DNA of 59,354 nt. Source: Brevinematia bacterium (GTDB taxonomy: Bacteria; Spirochaetota; Brevinematia; DTOW01). Shown piece after piece: positions 50,972-58,821 of the stretch; position 1 is the stretch's first letter; each line of letters starts with the position of its first letter. Made by a program: the position numbers and the translations under genes. The notes under the pieces are model-generated. The model had not been told where the DNA came from, did no database searches, and was given only the letters and a program-made list of their open reading frames with translations. The stretch is taken from assembly GCA_039630355.1 (NCBI GenBank), contig JBCNVF010000093.1:1-59354 (forward strand), in the 5' to 3' direction.

Positions 50972-52279
50972 ATGGTCAGAATTCCGTTTGATAAGGTAAT
51001 CTTGTCGGTAGTGTTACTACTTGTGGTTATAGGACTTGTGAACCTTTATAGTGCTAGCTTTTATTCTGATAGGTCTATTTTCTTGAAGCAGGTGATATGG
51101 GTAGTGGTAGGATTTTCTTTGATGATAGTTCTATTTTTCACGAAATACGAGGTTCTTGTGAGCTGGGCAATTCCTATATATATCGTCTTCTTGATACTCA
51201 CGGCATTAACGCTTTTTATTGGTAAGGAGATAAGAGGAACGAAAAGCTGGTTAAATATAGCTGGAATGGGTATACAACCATCAGAGTTTCTGAAGGTTGG
51301 TGTGCTCCTACTTGCAACCAAATATCTTTCAGCTGAAGGAATTAACCCTAAAAAATTGTCAACAGTTGTTGTTCTTGCCATGATTTTCATCTTGCCTGTT
51401 GGTGTGATTCTTCTCCAACCGGATTTGGGGATGGCTATATCGTATTTTTTGTATTTCCTACTTTTTTCTATGATTGCTGGAATAAATGCAAAATACTTGT
51501 TACTTTTACTTTTTTTGGGATTCTCTTTGGCTTTCTTCCCCTTTTTAAACGCATATATAGACTTTTTGCTCAAGATGGGAGTGATTGAAAGGGTGTCAAA
51601 GACTGTGAGTGTATTGATTTCTAGAGAATTTGCTTACGCTTTGTTGTTTTCGTCTATTTTTATTTTCCTTGTATCATTTGTAGTATCAAGAGTTGTAAGA
51701 GAGAAGACTAGATTGATTTTGGGAATTTTGTTATTCCTATTCTCTTTAGCATTTTTGTTAGGCAATATTGCTTATAACACGCTAAAACCTTATCAGAAAA
51801 ATAGGTTGATGGTATTTTTTAGTCCTGAAGTTGATAGGCTTGGGGCTGGGTATAATGTGATTCAATCAGAGATAGCCATAGGTTCTGGAGGAATTACCGG
51901 CAAAGGGTTTCTAAATGGTTCTCAGAACAAACTCAATATACTACCTGAAAGACATACGGACTTTGCTTTCTCAGTCCTTGGGGAGGAGTGGGGTTTCATT
52001 GGAGTAGGGGTGGTAATAACATTGTTTGTAATACTTTTTATACGATTGCTTTGGCTAATAAGCAATGCGGAGAATATGAAGTCTTACTTTCTGTTGTGTG
52101 GAGTAACTATAGTGATTCTTATAAATTTCACAATAAATATGCTGATGGTATTGGGACTTGCACCAGTAACAGGTTTACCTTTACCGTTCGTTTCCTATGG
52201 TGGTTCTTCAATAATAACAAACTTAGCTCTCATTGGAATTGTCAACAATATCTATAGAGAGAGATTCATTATGTATTAA
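50972..52279 (+). CDS. rodA: RodA, SEDS peptidoglycan glycosyltransferase
   Basis: Polymerises glycan strands during elongation, working with PBP2 (encoded at 10556). 435 residues with about 10-12 membrane segments and SEDS motifs: GLVNLYSAS near the N-terminus, GTKSWLNIAGMGIQPSEFLK near 88-107, LLQPDLGMAISYFLY, the extracellular loop with GSGGITGKGFLNGSQ and LPERHTDFAFSVLGEEWGF, and PLPFVSYGGSS near the C-terminus. An extra hydrophobic stretch near 215-265 makes it slightly longer than typical. AAGAGGA precedes the ATG. Confidence 0.93.
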   Translation: MVRIPFDKVILSVVLLLVVIGLVNLYSASFYSDRSIFLKQVIWVVVGFSLMIVLFFTKYEVLVSWAIPIYIVFLILTALTLFIGKEIRGTKSWLNIAGMGIQPSEFLKVGVLLLATKYLSAEGINPKKLSTVVVLAMIFILPVGVILLQPDLGMAISYFLYFLLFSMIAGINAKYLLLLLFLGFSLAFFPFLNAYIDFLLKMGVIERVSKTVSVLISREFAYALLFSSIFIFLVSFVVSRVVREKTRLILGILLFLFSLAFLLGNIAYNTLKPYQKNRLMVFFSPEVDRLGAGYNVIQSEIAIGSGGITGKGFLNGSQNKLNILPERHTDFAFSVLGEEWGFIGVGVVITLFVILFIRLLWLISNAENMKSYFLLCGVTIVILINFTINMLMVLGLAPVTGLPLPFVSYGGSSIITNLALIGIVNNIYRERFIMY

Positions 52280-52282
52280 AAA

Positions 52283-52801
52283 TTAGTATCTGTATATACC
52301 TATTTTGTTCTTCTTAGCTTTGCTTTCTGCCTGTCTTATTCTCCAGGCGTATTTACCCTTTACCATATATGGTCTTGCTAACCCGTTAGCAACCATATAC
52401 TCGTTTATGAGTACGTCATCCAGCCATAACCATCCTAAATTTCTTTTGTATCTATCAACCCCCTCTATCTCAACTTTAACAACTTTGTTGTATACTAAAC
52501 TATGCAGTTTCCACTTTGCTGTTTCTCCTATTCTTAACAATTCACTGGGGGGAACCCTAATAAAAACATTGAACTCACCGTTAATGTAAACTTTAGTTGT
52601 ATCCTTCTTGAACTTTGCATTTCTTCTCGTTTCAGGAGTGTCTATACTCAAAAGTCTGACCTTGTAATACCCATCATTTGCTTTAACTGTAACGGTGTCA
52701 CCGTCATCAACATCTACGACTTTACCAGTTATGGTGACTCCAGATAGTGCACAAGAAATGAAGATAAAAATAGCTACTAATATCCAAACTAACTTTCTCA
52801 T
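52283..52801 (-). CDS. Exported staphylococcal-nuclease-like (thermonuclease) protein
   Basis: 172 residues with a signal peptide (about 1-20; ISC could be a weak lipobox, so surface anchoring is possible). The SNase fold has the catalytic residues in order: VDVDDGDTVTV (Ca-binding Asp), VRLLSIDTPETRR (Arg, Asp, Glu) and the second Arg in DRYKRNLGWLW near 122. It ends NKIGIYRY, as usual. It would cut nucleic acid outside the cytoplasm. The ATG lies 6 bases below its -10 box. It is convergent with rodA (3 bases apart). Confidence 0.85.
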   Translation of the reverse strand: MRKLVWILVAIFIFISCALSGVTITGKVVDVDDGDTVTVKANDGYYKVRLLSIDTPETRRNAKFKKDTTKVYINGEFNVFIRVPPSELLRIGETAKWKLHSLVYNKVVKVEIEGVDRYKRNLGWLWLDDVLINEYMVANGLARPYMVKGKYAWRIRQAESKAKKNKIGIYRY

Positions 52802-52807
52802 AACCGT

Positions 52808-52837
52808 ATTTTAACTACTACTGCGGATGCTTTACAA
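52808..52837 (-). promoter_or_regulatory. Promoter of the nuclease gene (leaderless)
   Basis: Minus strand TTGTAA (52832-52837), 18-base spacer, TAAAAT (52808-52813), 6 bases to the ATG at 52801. Confidence 0.55.
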
Positions 52838-52845
52838 ATTTAGAT

Positions 52846-53079
52846 ACCGGTTCCCAACAAATTCCAAAATTTGTAACTAGGATGTAGTTTTTCTTTTACT
52901 ATTCTCGCAGTCCCTGACGGGACTGGGTAAATACTCTTTCAATAAACACTTAGGAGAGTTGGCATAGGGTGAAATTCTGTGATTGATGGACTACTATCTA
53001 GAACCAAAGAGTGTAAGTAAACAAAAGGTTGAACCTTATCTACTTGCCTGGCGGAAATTGGAATTTATTGACCGGTTCC
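52846..53079. mobile_element. MITE-like element with 9-bp target-site duplication
   Basis: The element spans 52855-53070 (216 bases). Its ends are inverted: CAACAAATTCC on the left and GGAATTTATTG on the right (reverse complement CAATAAATTCC). It is flanked by perfect direct repeats ACCGGTTCC at 52846-52854 and 53071-53079. It encodes no protein. Inside lies the hairpin CAGTCCC-TGAC-GGGACTG (52908-52925). This is the best-preserved copy of the family and sits between the nuclease and coaBC genes. Confidence 0.85.
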
Positions 53080-53135
53080 AGGAATGAGTGCTTGAGTATT
53101 TCAAGAATCTTGCTAGAGGCTACTAGTTAGGAATG

Positions 53136-54341
53136 CTAGCTAGACTGTGTTTCTATATTTTTGGAAATGTACTCTATGATTGATCTTGCGACTTTGAGCT
53201 TGCTTCCCTCAAATTCTACTCTACTACCATCTTTACTGAAGATGGTTACTTTGTTTGTCCTACTTCCCATTGGGTTGAAAGTTATTTTGCCATCTTTCAA
53301 TTCCAATTGATTTGCTACTACGAAGTCAAGCTTTTTTTCCCTCATTTTTGCAATAGCGTATTCTTCGGCTTTATTGCTTGTTAATGCAAATCCTATTACT
53401 ATTTGATGTCTTTTTTTCTTCTTTGAGATTTCCTTTAGTATATCTGGGGTTTTTTCTAACTTTATTTCTAGTAATTGGTCCTTTGAAAGTTTTCCTGAGA
53501 ATTTCTTACTAGGTTTGAAGTCTGATACTGCAGCAGGCATAAGAAGAATGTCGGAGTTTATAAATTCCTTTTCCACCTGCTCCAGCATATCATGAGTGGA
53601 GACAACTTTGATAGATTTTATGAATTTAGGAGGAGTATATTTCATCTCGCCATATATTAAGCAAACATCTGCTCCCTCTAAATAGGAGACTAGAGCCAAT
53701 GATAGCCCCATAAGGCCCGATGAGTCGTTAGATATAAATCTTACATTATCAATGTATTCCTTTGTAGCTCCAGCAGTTACTATTACTTTCTTATCTTTTA
53801 AAATACCGTTGTTTTTTCTTAGTATAGAGTATACTATTGTCTTCTCGTTTGGTAGTCTTCCTTTCCCTTTGCCTTCTAGAGGTGAAGCAAAGAGTCCTTC
53901 CTCAGGTTCTACAATGTCCCAGTTGTATTCTTTAAGTTTTGTTATGTTTTTCTGGTTTATAGGATTTATCCACATTTCTTTATTCATTGCGGGAACTATC
54001 ATTCTCTTTTTGGAGTAAGGAAAAGCTAATGCGATAGTGCTGACTAGATCATCGGCTATACCATTTGCAATTTTGCCTATGATATTGGCAGTAGCAGGCA
54101 CAACTACAAAGACATCTCCCCATTTTGCTAAAGTTATATGGATTAAAGGATCGTCATTGTTGAAATTGTCAACATATACCTTGTTTTGGGATATAGTTTG
54201 AAAAAGCAATGGAGAGATGAGTTTTGTAGCATTGTGACTCATAACTACTTTGACTTCATTACCTCTTTTTATAAGCCCCCTTATCACATTCAGCACTTTG
54301 TATATGCTTACGCTACTTGTGACACCTATGACTATCCTCAT
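53136..54341 (-). CDS. coaBC: Bifunctional CoaBC: phosphopantothenoylcysteine synthetase/decarboxylase
   Basis: Two steps of coenzyme A synthesis. 401 residues. The N-terminal flavoprotein decarboxylase (CoaC, about 1-180) has IGVTSSVSIYKVLNVIRGL, the PASANxxGK-type VVPATANIIGKIANGIADD and PAMNKEMW. The C-terminal synthetase (CoaB, about 185-395) has KVIVTAGATKEYID, the ISNDSSGLMG loop and LMPAAVSDFKP, with KTPDILKEI. A TTAAAT lies 7 bases before the ATG, again suggesting a leaderless start, but its -35 is weak. Confidence 0.93.
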   Translation of the reverse strand: MRIVIGVTSSVSIYKVLNVIRGLIKRGNEVKVVMSHNATKLISPLLFQTISQNKVYVDNFNNDDPLIHITLAKWGDVFVVVPATANIIGKIANGIADDLVSTIALAFPYSKKRMIVPAMNKEMWINPINQKNITKLKEYNWDIVEPEEGLFASPLEGKGKGRLPNEKTIVYSILRKNNGILKDKKVIVTAGATKEYIDNVRFISNDSSGLMGLSLALVSYLEGADVCLIYGEMKYTPPKFIKSIKVVSTHDMLEQVEKEFINSDILLMPAAVSDFKPSKKFSGKLSKDQLLEIKLEKTPDILKEISKKKKRHQIVIGFALTSNKAEEYAIAKMREKKLDFVVANQLELKDGKITFNPMGSRTNKVTIFSKDGSRVEFEGSKLKVARSIIEYISKNIETQSS

Positions 54342-54393
54342 AGAAAAAATTTAATATTCCATCTACCTAAATCTCTACTTAATTTTTTATCTT

Positions 54394-54608
54394 CAATAAG
54401 TTCCAAAATCTGCGCCTAGGATGTAACCTTTCTTTTTACTGTTCTCGTGGTCTCTGTTGGAGCTAAGTGAACACCCTTCTTGATAAGTACCCGAGAGACT
54501 TGGTATAAGGTGAAGTTCTGTGATTGATAGACGCTGTCCAGAACCAAATAATGTAGGTGGACAAAGGTTAAACTCATCTACTCACCTGATGGAAATTGTA
54601 ATTTGTTG
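54394..54608. repeat. Full-length repeat-family copy (215 bases)
   Basis: It starts CAATAAGTTCCAAAATCTG and ends GGAAATTGTAATTTGTTG, in the same orientation as the element at 52855. The two align over their whole length (GGATGTAACCTTTC; GGTGAAGTTCTGTGATTGAT; CCAGAACCAAATAATGTAGG). The central hairpin is degraded, and flanking 9-mers TTTTATCTT/TTTAGTTGC do not match, so it looks older. Confidence 0.8.
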
Positions 54609-54848
54609 TTTAGTTGCATTGAAGTTTAGTTTTGTTAGCAAGTGATTGGGAACTGGCTTTACCTGATTACTTCTCTTGCTGTGTGAGAGCTTATCTAGTT
54701 TCTAGTAACTGTGATGGAAGTGGAAGATGTGCTTGTTTCTAAGATAGTTTCGGAAAGTTTGCGTTGACAATCGGGATCAATTGGAGAGGGTAGTAAAATT
54801 TCTGTCTACTTGATGAGAGTAAGCTTTATTGTTGCCTCGGGTGAGAAC
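54609..54848. other. Gene-free region before thiS
   Basis: I see no gene, riboswitch or repeat end in these ~240 bases. A TPP riboswitch was looked for, because thiS follows, and was not found. Confidence 0.4.
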
Positions 54849-54876
54849 TTGAAAAAGTTGATAAGTTTAGTTAAAT
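54849..54876 (+). promoter_or_regulatory. Promoter of thiSG (leaderless)
   Basis: TTGAAA (54849-54854), 16-base spacer, TTAAAT (54871-54876), 7 bases to the ATG at 54884. There is no leader in which a TPP riboswitch could fit. Confidence 0.5.
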
Positions 54877-54883
54877 TTACCTG

Positions 54884-55081
54884 ATGAAGGTGATAGTAAA
54901 TGGTCAGGAGCGGGAAGTTGGTGTTACAAATTTGAGAGAGCTGGTTGAAGAGTTAGGATTTGATGTGAATAGGTATGTTGTGGTGGTCAATAATGAGATT
55001 ATTCCTAAAAGTAGGGTAGCGGAGATTACTCTTAAAGAGAATGATGATATTGAGATACTGACCATAATGGGGGGAGGTTGA
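54884..55081 (+). CDS. thiS: Sulfur carrier protein ThiS
   Basis: 65-residue ubiquitin-like sulfur carrier for the thiamine thiazole ring. It begins MKVIVNGQEREV and ends IMGGG; the C-terminal Gly-Gly is the adenylation and thiocarboxylation site. VVVVNNEIIPKSR (near 36-48) and ENDDIEILTIMGGG are typical ThiS features. Its TGA overlaps the thiG ATG (TGATG), so the pair is coupled. ThiF, ThiH/ThiO and ThiE are not adjacent. Confidence 0.92.
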   Translation: MKVIVNGQEREVGVTNLRELVEELGFDVNRYVVVVNNEIIPKSRVAEITLKENDDIEILTIMGGG

Positions 55082-55857
55082 TGGACGAGTTGCTGATAGC
55101 GGGATTGAGGTTGAAGAGTAGGTTAATAATAGGCACAGGTAAGTTTAGTGATTATGCCTATATTCCTGATATAGTGGAGAAGACGGGATGTGAGATGGTT
55201 ACAGTGGCGGTTAGGAGGGCGAAAGACGGTATCCAAAAACCGCTTAAGGATTATATTCCTAAGGGGGTAAAGGTGTTGGTGAATACTTCGGGAGCGAGGA
55301 ATTCTGAAGAGGCGCTGAAGATAGCAAGGATAGGAAGGGAACTTCTAGGGAGTGATCTTGTGAAAGTTGAAATAATACCTGATACTAAGTATTTGATGCC
55401 GGATAATAGGGAAGTTATAAGAGCATGTGAACTTTTAGCAAATGAGGGGTTTAAGCCTTTTCCTTATGTTATGCCAGACTTAGTGTCTGCTAGGTATATG
55501 GTGCAAGCTGGGGCAGTCTGTATAATGCCTCTTGGAGCACCTATTGGAACCAACAAAGGTTTGCTTACAAGGTATTTTATTGAAATGTTGAAAAATGAAC
55601 TTGATGTTCCGGTTATTGTTGATGCTGGGATTGGAAGACCTTCTCATGCTGCTGAGGCTATGGAGATAGGAGTAGATGCAGTATTAGTAAATACTGCTAT
55701 AGCGACTGCAAAAGATCCTGTTGGGATGGCAGTAGCTTTTGCGAAAGCAATTCAAGCTGGAAGGGAAGCTTTCCTAATAGGTTTGCCACTGGAAAAAACT
55801 TTTGCAGAGCCTTCATCTCCAGTGGATGAGTATCTAACGGGTTTTTTGAGAAAGTAG
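55081..55857 (+). CDS. thiG: Thiazole synthase
   Basis: Forms the thiazole phosphate of thiamine from deoxyxylulose 5-phosphate, dehydroglycine and ThiS thiocarboxylate. 258 residues from the ATG at 55081, with GGGGGGAGG 3 bases upstream; the TTG before it is part of the spacer. TIM-barrel motifs: LIIGTGKFSDY (near 16-26), VTVAVRRAKDG, NTSGARNSEEAL, KVEIIPDTKYLMPD, PLGAPIGTNKGL, VDAGIGRPSHAAEAMEIG and VLVNTAIATAKDP. Normal length and all family blocks present. Confidence 0.95.
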   Translation: MDELLIAGLRLKSRLIIGTGKFSDYAYIPDIVEKTGCEMVTVAVRRAKDGIQKPLKDYIPKGVKVLVNTSGARNSEEALKIARIGRELLGSDLVKVEIIPDTKYLMPDNREVIRACELLANEGFKPFPYVMPDLVSARYMVQAGAVCIMPLGAPIGTNKGLLTRYFIEMLKNELDVPVIVDAGIGRPSHAAEAMEIGVDAVLVNTAIATAKDPVGMAVAFAKAIQAGREAFLIGLPLEKTFAEPSSPVDEYLTGFLRK

Positions 55858-55947
55858 GTTTGAGGGATTTGTGATCTTACGGTTTCTGGAGTTATTTTGA
55901 ATTGTTGTCTACCCTCATTTAAAATTTTCTAAAGCTAGGGGGGGAAG

Positions 55948-57129
55948 ATGAGTTTTTCTCTGTCAAAAAGAGCTATAGAAATAGAGCCTTCGCCTACTCT
56001 ATCAATTGGTGCAAAAACGAAAGAACTGATATCTAAGGGTCTGGATGTAATAAACCTGACGGCGGGAGAGTCTGATCTGCCTGTTCCTGAGTGGGTCCTT
56101 AAGAATCTTGAGAAATGTATCAGAATAAACGGCTCAAACACTTATAAGCCTACTGCGGGAATAACTGAGCTGAGGAAGGAAATTGCGGAGAAGTATAGAA
56201 AGTATAACAACGTTGACTATTCTTACAAAAATGTTGTAATATCCATAGGTGCGAAGCAGGCTATCTACTTGGCCCTAGCATCTGTGTGTAACGAGGGAGA
56301 TGAGGTTATATTGATTTCTCCTTACTGGGTAAGCTACGTTGAGCAGATAAAGTTAGTGGGTGCAAAGCCTGTTATTCTTGAAACAAGAATAGATGATGGT
56401 TTCATTCCTAGTTTGAAGGAACTTGAGCAACTCATAGGACCTAAAACGAAGGCTATAATCGTAAACAGTCCGTGTAATCCTACTGGTGCTCTATATCCTC
56501 AGGATATACTTGAAAAGTTACTAAGCTTAGCAATTCGGAAGAGGTTTTATATAATTTCCGATGAGATATACGAGAACTATGTGTATGAAGGTAAGTTCGT
56601 AAGCTTGGCATCGCTTTCCCCCGATGCTAAAGAGGTGACCATAACAGTAAATGGATTTTCAAAGTCTCATTCAATAACTGGTTGGAGGATAGGATATGTT
56701 TGTGCCTCAGAAGAGATTGTCAGTGCTATGGATTCTATCCAGAGTCATATATCTTCTGGAACTTCCTCTATTGTGCAGTATGCGTTACTAGGTTTTCTTG
56801 AGCATTATGAGGAAGATGTTTCTGTGATTCAGAGGGAGTTTACGGCAAGAAGAAATTACATAAGAGATGAGCTTATGTCAGAAAATAAGATAAGAATTTT
56901 TGTTCCTCAGGGAGCGTTCTATTACTTCATAGATGTTTCAAAGTGTTTTAACGACAAGATCAAAAACTCTGTGACTTTTTGTTCGGAACTTTTAGAGAAA
57001 AAGCTTCTATCAGTTGTTCCCGGAATAGCCTTTGGTGATGATAAGTTTGTAAGGCTTTCTTTTTCCGCTAGTATGGACTCAATAAAGGAAGGAATAAGGA
57101 GATTGAAGGAATTTATTAACTCGCTTTAG
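55948..57129 (+). CDS. aspB: Aspartate aminotransferase (subgroup I-beta)
   Basis: PLP enzyme interconverting aspartate/2-oxoglutarate and oxaloacetate/glutamate. 393 residues with INLTAGESDLPVP near 36-48, SIGAKQAIYLAL, SPYWVSYVEQ, NSPCNPTGALY (PLP contact Asn), ISDEIYENYVYEG and the PLP lysine in NGFSKSHSITGWRIGYV (near 233). The I-beta pattern resembles thermophile AspATs, some of which also accept prephenate. GGGGGGAAG precedes the ATG, 90 bases after thiG. Distinct from the AlaC-like enzyme at 14748. Confidence 0.87.
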   Translation: MSFSLSKRAIEIEPSPTLSIGAKTKELISKGLDVINLTAGESDLPVPEWVLKNLEKCIRINGSNTYKPTAGITELRKEIAEKYRKYNNVDYSYKNVVISIGAKQAIYLALASVCNEGDEVILISPYWVSYVEQIKLVGAKPVILETRIDDGFIPSLKELEQLIGPKTKAIIVNSPCNPTGALYPQDILEKLLSLAIRKRFYIISDEIYENYVYEGKFVSLASLSPDAKEVTITVNGFSKSHSITGWRIGYVCASEEIVSAMDSIQSHISSGTSSIVQYALLGFLEHYEEDVSVIQREFTARRNYIRDELMSENKIRIFVPQGAFYYFIDVSKCFNDKIKNSVTFCSELLEKKLLSVVPGIAFGDDKFVRLSFSASMDSIKEGIRRLKEFINSL

Positions 57130-57140
57130 CTTGTTAGTAT

Positions 57141-57668
57141 TCACTTTGATAAGGAAGATTTTATTTCCTCAATATCAGGTAGTTCAGAGATGCTCTTTAT
57201 ACCAAAGTAATCTAAAAATCTATCTGTGGTAATGTAGCTAATTCTATCAGAGATGTTAGAATTGCTTACAGGCTTTATAAATCCTTTTTCCAGAAGGGTT
57301 GATATTGCTCTACTTGAGGAAACACCTCTTATTCTGTCTATTTCCGTTTTCTCAATGGGCTGTTTGTAAGCTATTATCGTTAGAGTTTCAAGCAGAGCAT
57401 CTGTCAATTCAGTGTCATCGTCTTGTGGAGGGAAGATTTCCTTTAGAATGTTGTGGTAAAGCTTTGATGTCACCATTTCAACGTAGTTATCAGTTGATAT
57501 TATTTCTAAACCTGAGTGTAGATTTTGATAGCGAGTGTTTAGATTCCTTATAGTGTTTTCTATATCAGCAACTCCAAAGTGCTTTTTTAGTAAGGAGTCT
57601 AGAAATTCTTTTTTTACCTTTTTACCGCTTAAAAATAGGACTGATTCTACAAGTCCTTCAGGATTCAT
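57141..57668 (-). CDS. scpB: Segregation and condensation protein ScpB
   Basis: Winged-helix kleisin-interacting subunit of the SMC-ScpAB condensin. 175 residues. It opens with LVESVLFLSGKKVKKEFLDS and has LLETLTIIAYKQPIEKTEIDRIRGV (in pieces; near 90-115), the family signature, then the second winged helix with LLEKGFIKPVS. scpA is not adjacent. It lies 37 bases downstream of acpP on the same strand with a strong hairpin between, and no Shine-Dalgarno sequence is evident. Confidence 0.9.
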   Translation of the reverse strand: MNPEGLVESVLFLSGKKVKKEFLDSLLKKHFGVADIENTIRNLNTRYQNLHSGLEIISTDNYVEMVTSKLYHNILKEIFPPQDDDTELTDALLETLTIIAYKQPIEKTEIDRIRGVSSSRAISTLLEKGFIKPVSNSNISDRISYITTDRFLDYFGIKSISELPDIEEIKSSLSK

Positions 57669-57683
57669 TACAAAAGTTGGTTT

Positions 57684-57697
57684 GGGGCATAAGCCCC
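57684..57697 (-). other. Hairpin between acpP and scpB
   Basis: GGGGC-ATAA-GCCCC, a perfect 5-bp GC stem in the 37-base acpP-scpB gap. On the transcribed strand it is followed by AAACCAAC, not a U-tract. It may be an RNA-processing or attenuation point between a highly expressed gene and a low one. Confidence 0.5.
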
Positions 57698-57705
57698 GAA
57701 GTATA

Positions 57706-57942
57706 TTACTTTGAGTGATCTTCTATATACTTTACAGCGTCACCAACGGTTCTTATTTTCTGTGCATCCTCATCCGAAATTGTTATACCAAATTCTTCTT
57801 CAAGAGCCATTATTAGCTCAACTATATCAATGGAGTCTGCGCCAAGATCCTCAATAAATGAAGCTTCGGGAGTGACCTTTGACGCGTCAATTCCGAGTTG
57901 ATCAACGATCAAATCTTTTACTTTTTCAAAAATATCAGCCAT
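57706..57942 (-). CDS. acpP: Acyl carrier protein
   Basis: 78-residue carrier of growing fatty acids. The phosphopantetheine serine lies in the diagnostic [20 protein letters not shown] (Ser near 37). The acidic composition and the [20 protein letters not shown] helix are standard. AAGGAGG precedes the ATG, and a strong sigma-70 promoter lies 25 bases upstream. No fab genes adjoin it; scpB is downstream. Confidence 0.97.
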   Translation of the reverse strand: MADIFEKVKDLIVDQLGIDASKVTPEASFIEDLGADSIDIVELIMALEEEFGITISDEDAQKIRTVGDAVKYIEDHSK

Positions 57943-57967
57943 ACGATCCTCCTTAAAGTTTTGCGTT

Positions 57968-57997
57968 ATTATAAATATTGTCTAACTTGTCAGTCAA
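57968..57997 (-). promoter_or_regulatory. Promoter of acpP
   Basis: Minus strand TTGACT (57992-57997), 18-base spacer, TATAAT (57968-57973). The leader carries AAGGAGG. Confidence 0.75.
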
Positions 57998-58013
57998 TTA
58001 AACCAACACTCCG

Positions 58014-58080
58014 CAATAAGTTCCAATTTCCGTTGGGTGAATAAACAAGATTTTATGTTTTGTTTATTTGAGTGGTTTTT
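58014..58080. repeat. Truncated repeat-family copy between acpP and fliW
   Basis: CAATAAGTTCCAATTTCCG is a near-perfect terminus, followed by GTGAATAAACAAG and TTTGTTTATTTGAGTGG, as in the first ~60 bases of other copies. There is no second end. It separates the divergent acpP and fliW promoters. Confidence 0.7.
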
Positions 58081-58107
58081 GAAAGTTGCTTTTTGTTTAT
58101 ATATACT
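58079..58107 (+). promoter_or_regulatory. Promoter of fliW-csrA
   Basis: TTGAAA (58079-58084), 17-base spacer, TATACT (58102-58107). The leader carries GAGGT before the ATG at 58126. Confidence 0.6.
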
Positions 58108-58125
58108 TTTAGAAGGTTTTGAGGT

Positions 58126-58563
58126 ATGAAGGTTCTTTCTAAGCATTTTGGTGAAATAGAGATAGAAGAGGAACACGTTGTTACATTTGAGAAGGGGCTT
58201 ATAGGTTTTGAGGAGTATAAGAGGTATGTTTTCATAGAGTTTGAGAAGGATTCTTTTGTATACTGGATGCAGTCAATAGAAAATACGGATCTGTGTTTTT
58301 TGGTAGCTAATCCGTATGTTTTTAAACCTGACTATATCCTTGATGTTTATGAAGATGATCTTAGGGGTATATATGCGGAGAAAAGTGAGGATCTAATGGT
58401 TTTTGTTATCCTCAATGTTAATCTTGAAGAGCAGAAGGTTACTGCTAATCTTTTGGGGCCGGTTATAGTGAATACTAAGAACAATAGGGGAGTTCAAGCT
58501 GTTTCAAAGATAAACGACTATCCTACGGATTATGATATAACATCTAAGGTTGGGGTCAAGTAG
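58126..58563 (+). CDS. fliW: Flagellar assembly factor FliW
   Basis: Binds flagellin and CsrA; by sequestering CsrA it couples flagellin synthesis to secretion. 145 residues, the usual length. FEKGLIGFEEYKRYVFIE (near 24-41) is the family signature, with FLVANPYVF and NLLGPVIVNTKNNRGVQAV (near 112-130) also conserved. csrA starts 9 bases later, the common fliW-csrA pair. No other flagellar gene is in the window. Confidence 0.95.
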   Translation: MKVLSKHFGEIEIEEEHVVTFEKGLIGFEEYKRYVFIEFEKDSFVYWMQSIENTDLCFLVANPYVFKPDYILDVYEDDLRGIYAEKSEDLMVFVILNVNLEEQKVTANLLGPVIVNTKNNRGVQAVSKINDYPTDYDITSKVGVK

Positions 58564-58572
58564 GGGGAGTAG

Positions 58573-58821
58573 ATGTTGGTTTTGTCAAGAAAGGAGGAAC
58601 AGAGCATAATAATAGGTGATAACATTGAGGTGAAGATACTCTCAATAAAGGGAGATACTGTAAAAATTGGAATTTCTGCTCCTCCGGAGTTGAAAATATA
58701 TAGAAAAGAGATTTTGGAGGAAATCCAGAAAGCTAATATAAGGGCGGTTGCTAGCTCTAAGAATCTTAAGGATATAATTCTAGGTAAGGTTAGGGAGGCA
58801 AGAGGAGAAAGTAATCTGTGA
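58573..58821 (+). CDS. csrA: Carbon storage regulator CsrA
   Basis: Dimeric RNA-binding protein that blocks translation at GGA-containing leaders, including flagellin mRNA in FliW-containing bacteria. 82 residues. [20 protein letters not shown] opens as in all CsrA, followed by [18 protein letters not shown] with the RNA-contacting Arg/Ile region. The C-terminal ~20 residues are a slightly extended basic tail. It follows fliW closely with GGGGGAG upstream. Confidence 0.96.
   Translation: MLVLSRKEEQSIIIGDNIEVKILSIKGDTVKIGISAPPELKIYRKEILEEIQKANIRAVASSKNLKDIILGKVREARGESNL

Noticed and set aside
52855-54608. Repeated sequences as a CRISPR array
   Set aside because: The two full copies are ~216 bases, 1.3 kb apart, with inverted ends and a gene between them; there are no regularly spaced short repeats and no cas genes.
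54385-54617. Target-site duplication for the 54394 copy
   Set aside because: The flanking 9-mers TTTTATCTT and TTTAGTTGC agree at too few positions. The 36824 and 40571 flanks likewise do not match convincingly.
54609-54883. TPP riboswitch upstream of thiSG
   Set aside because: No conserved TPP aptamer segments are visible and the promoter leaves almost no leader.
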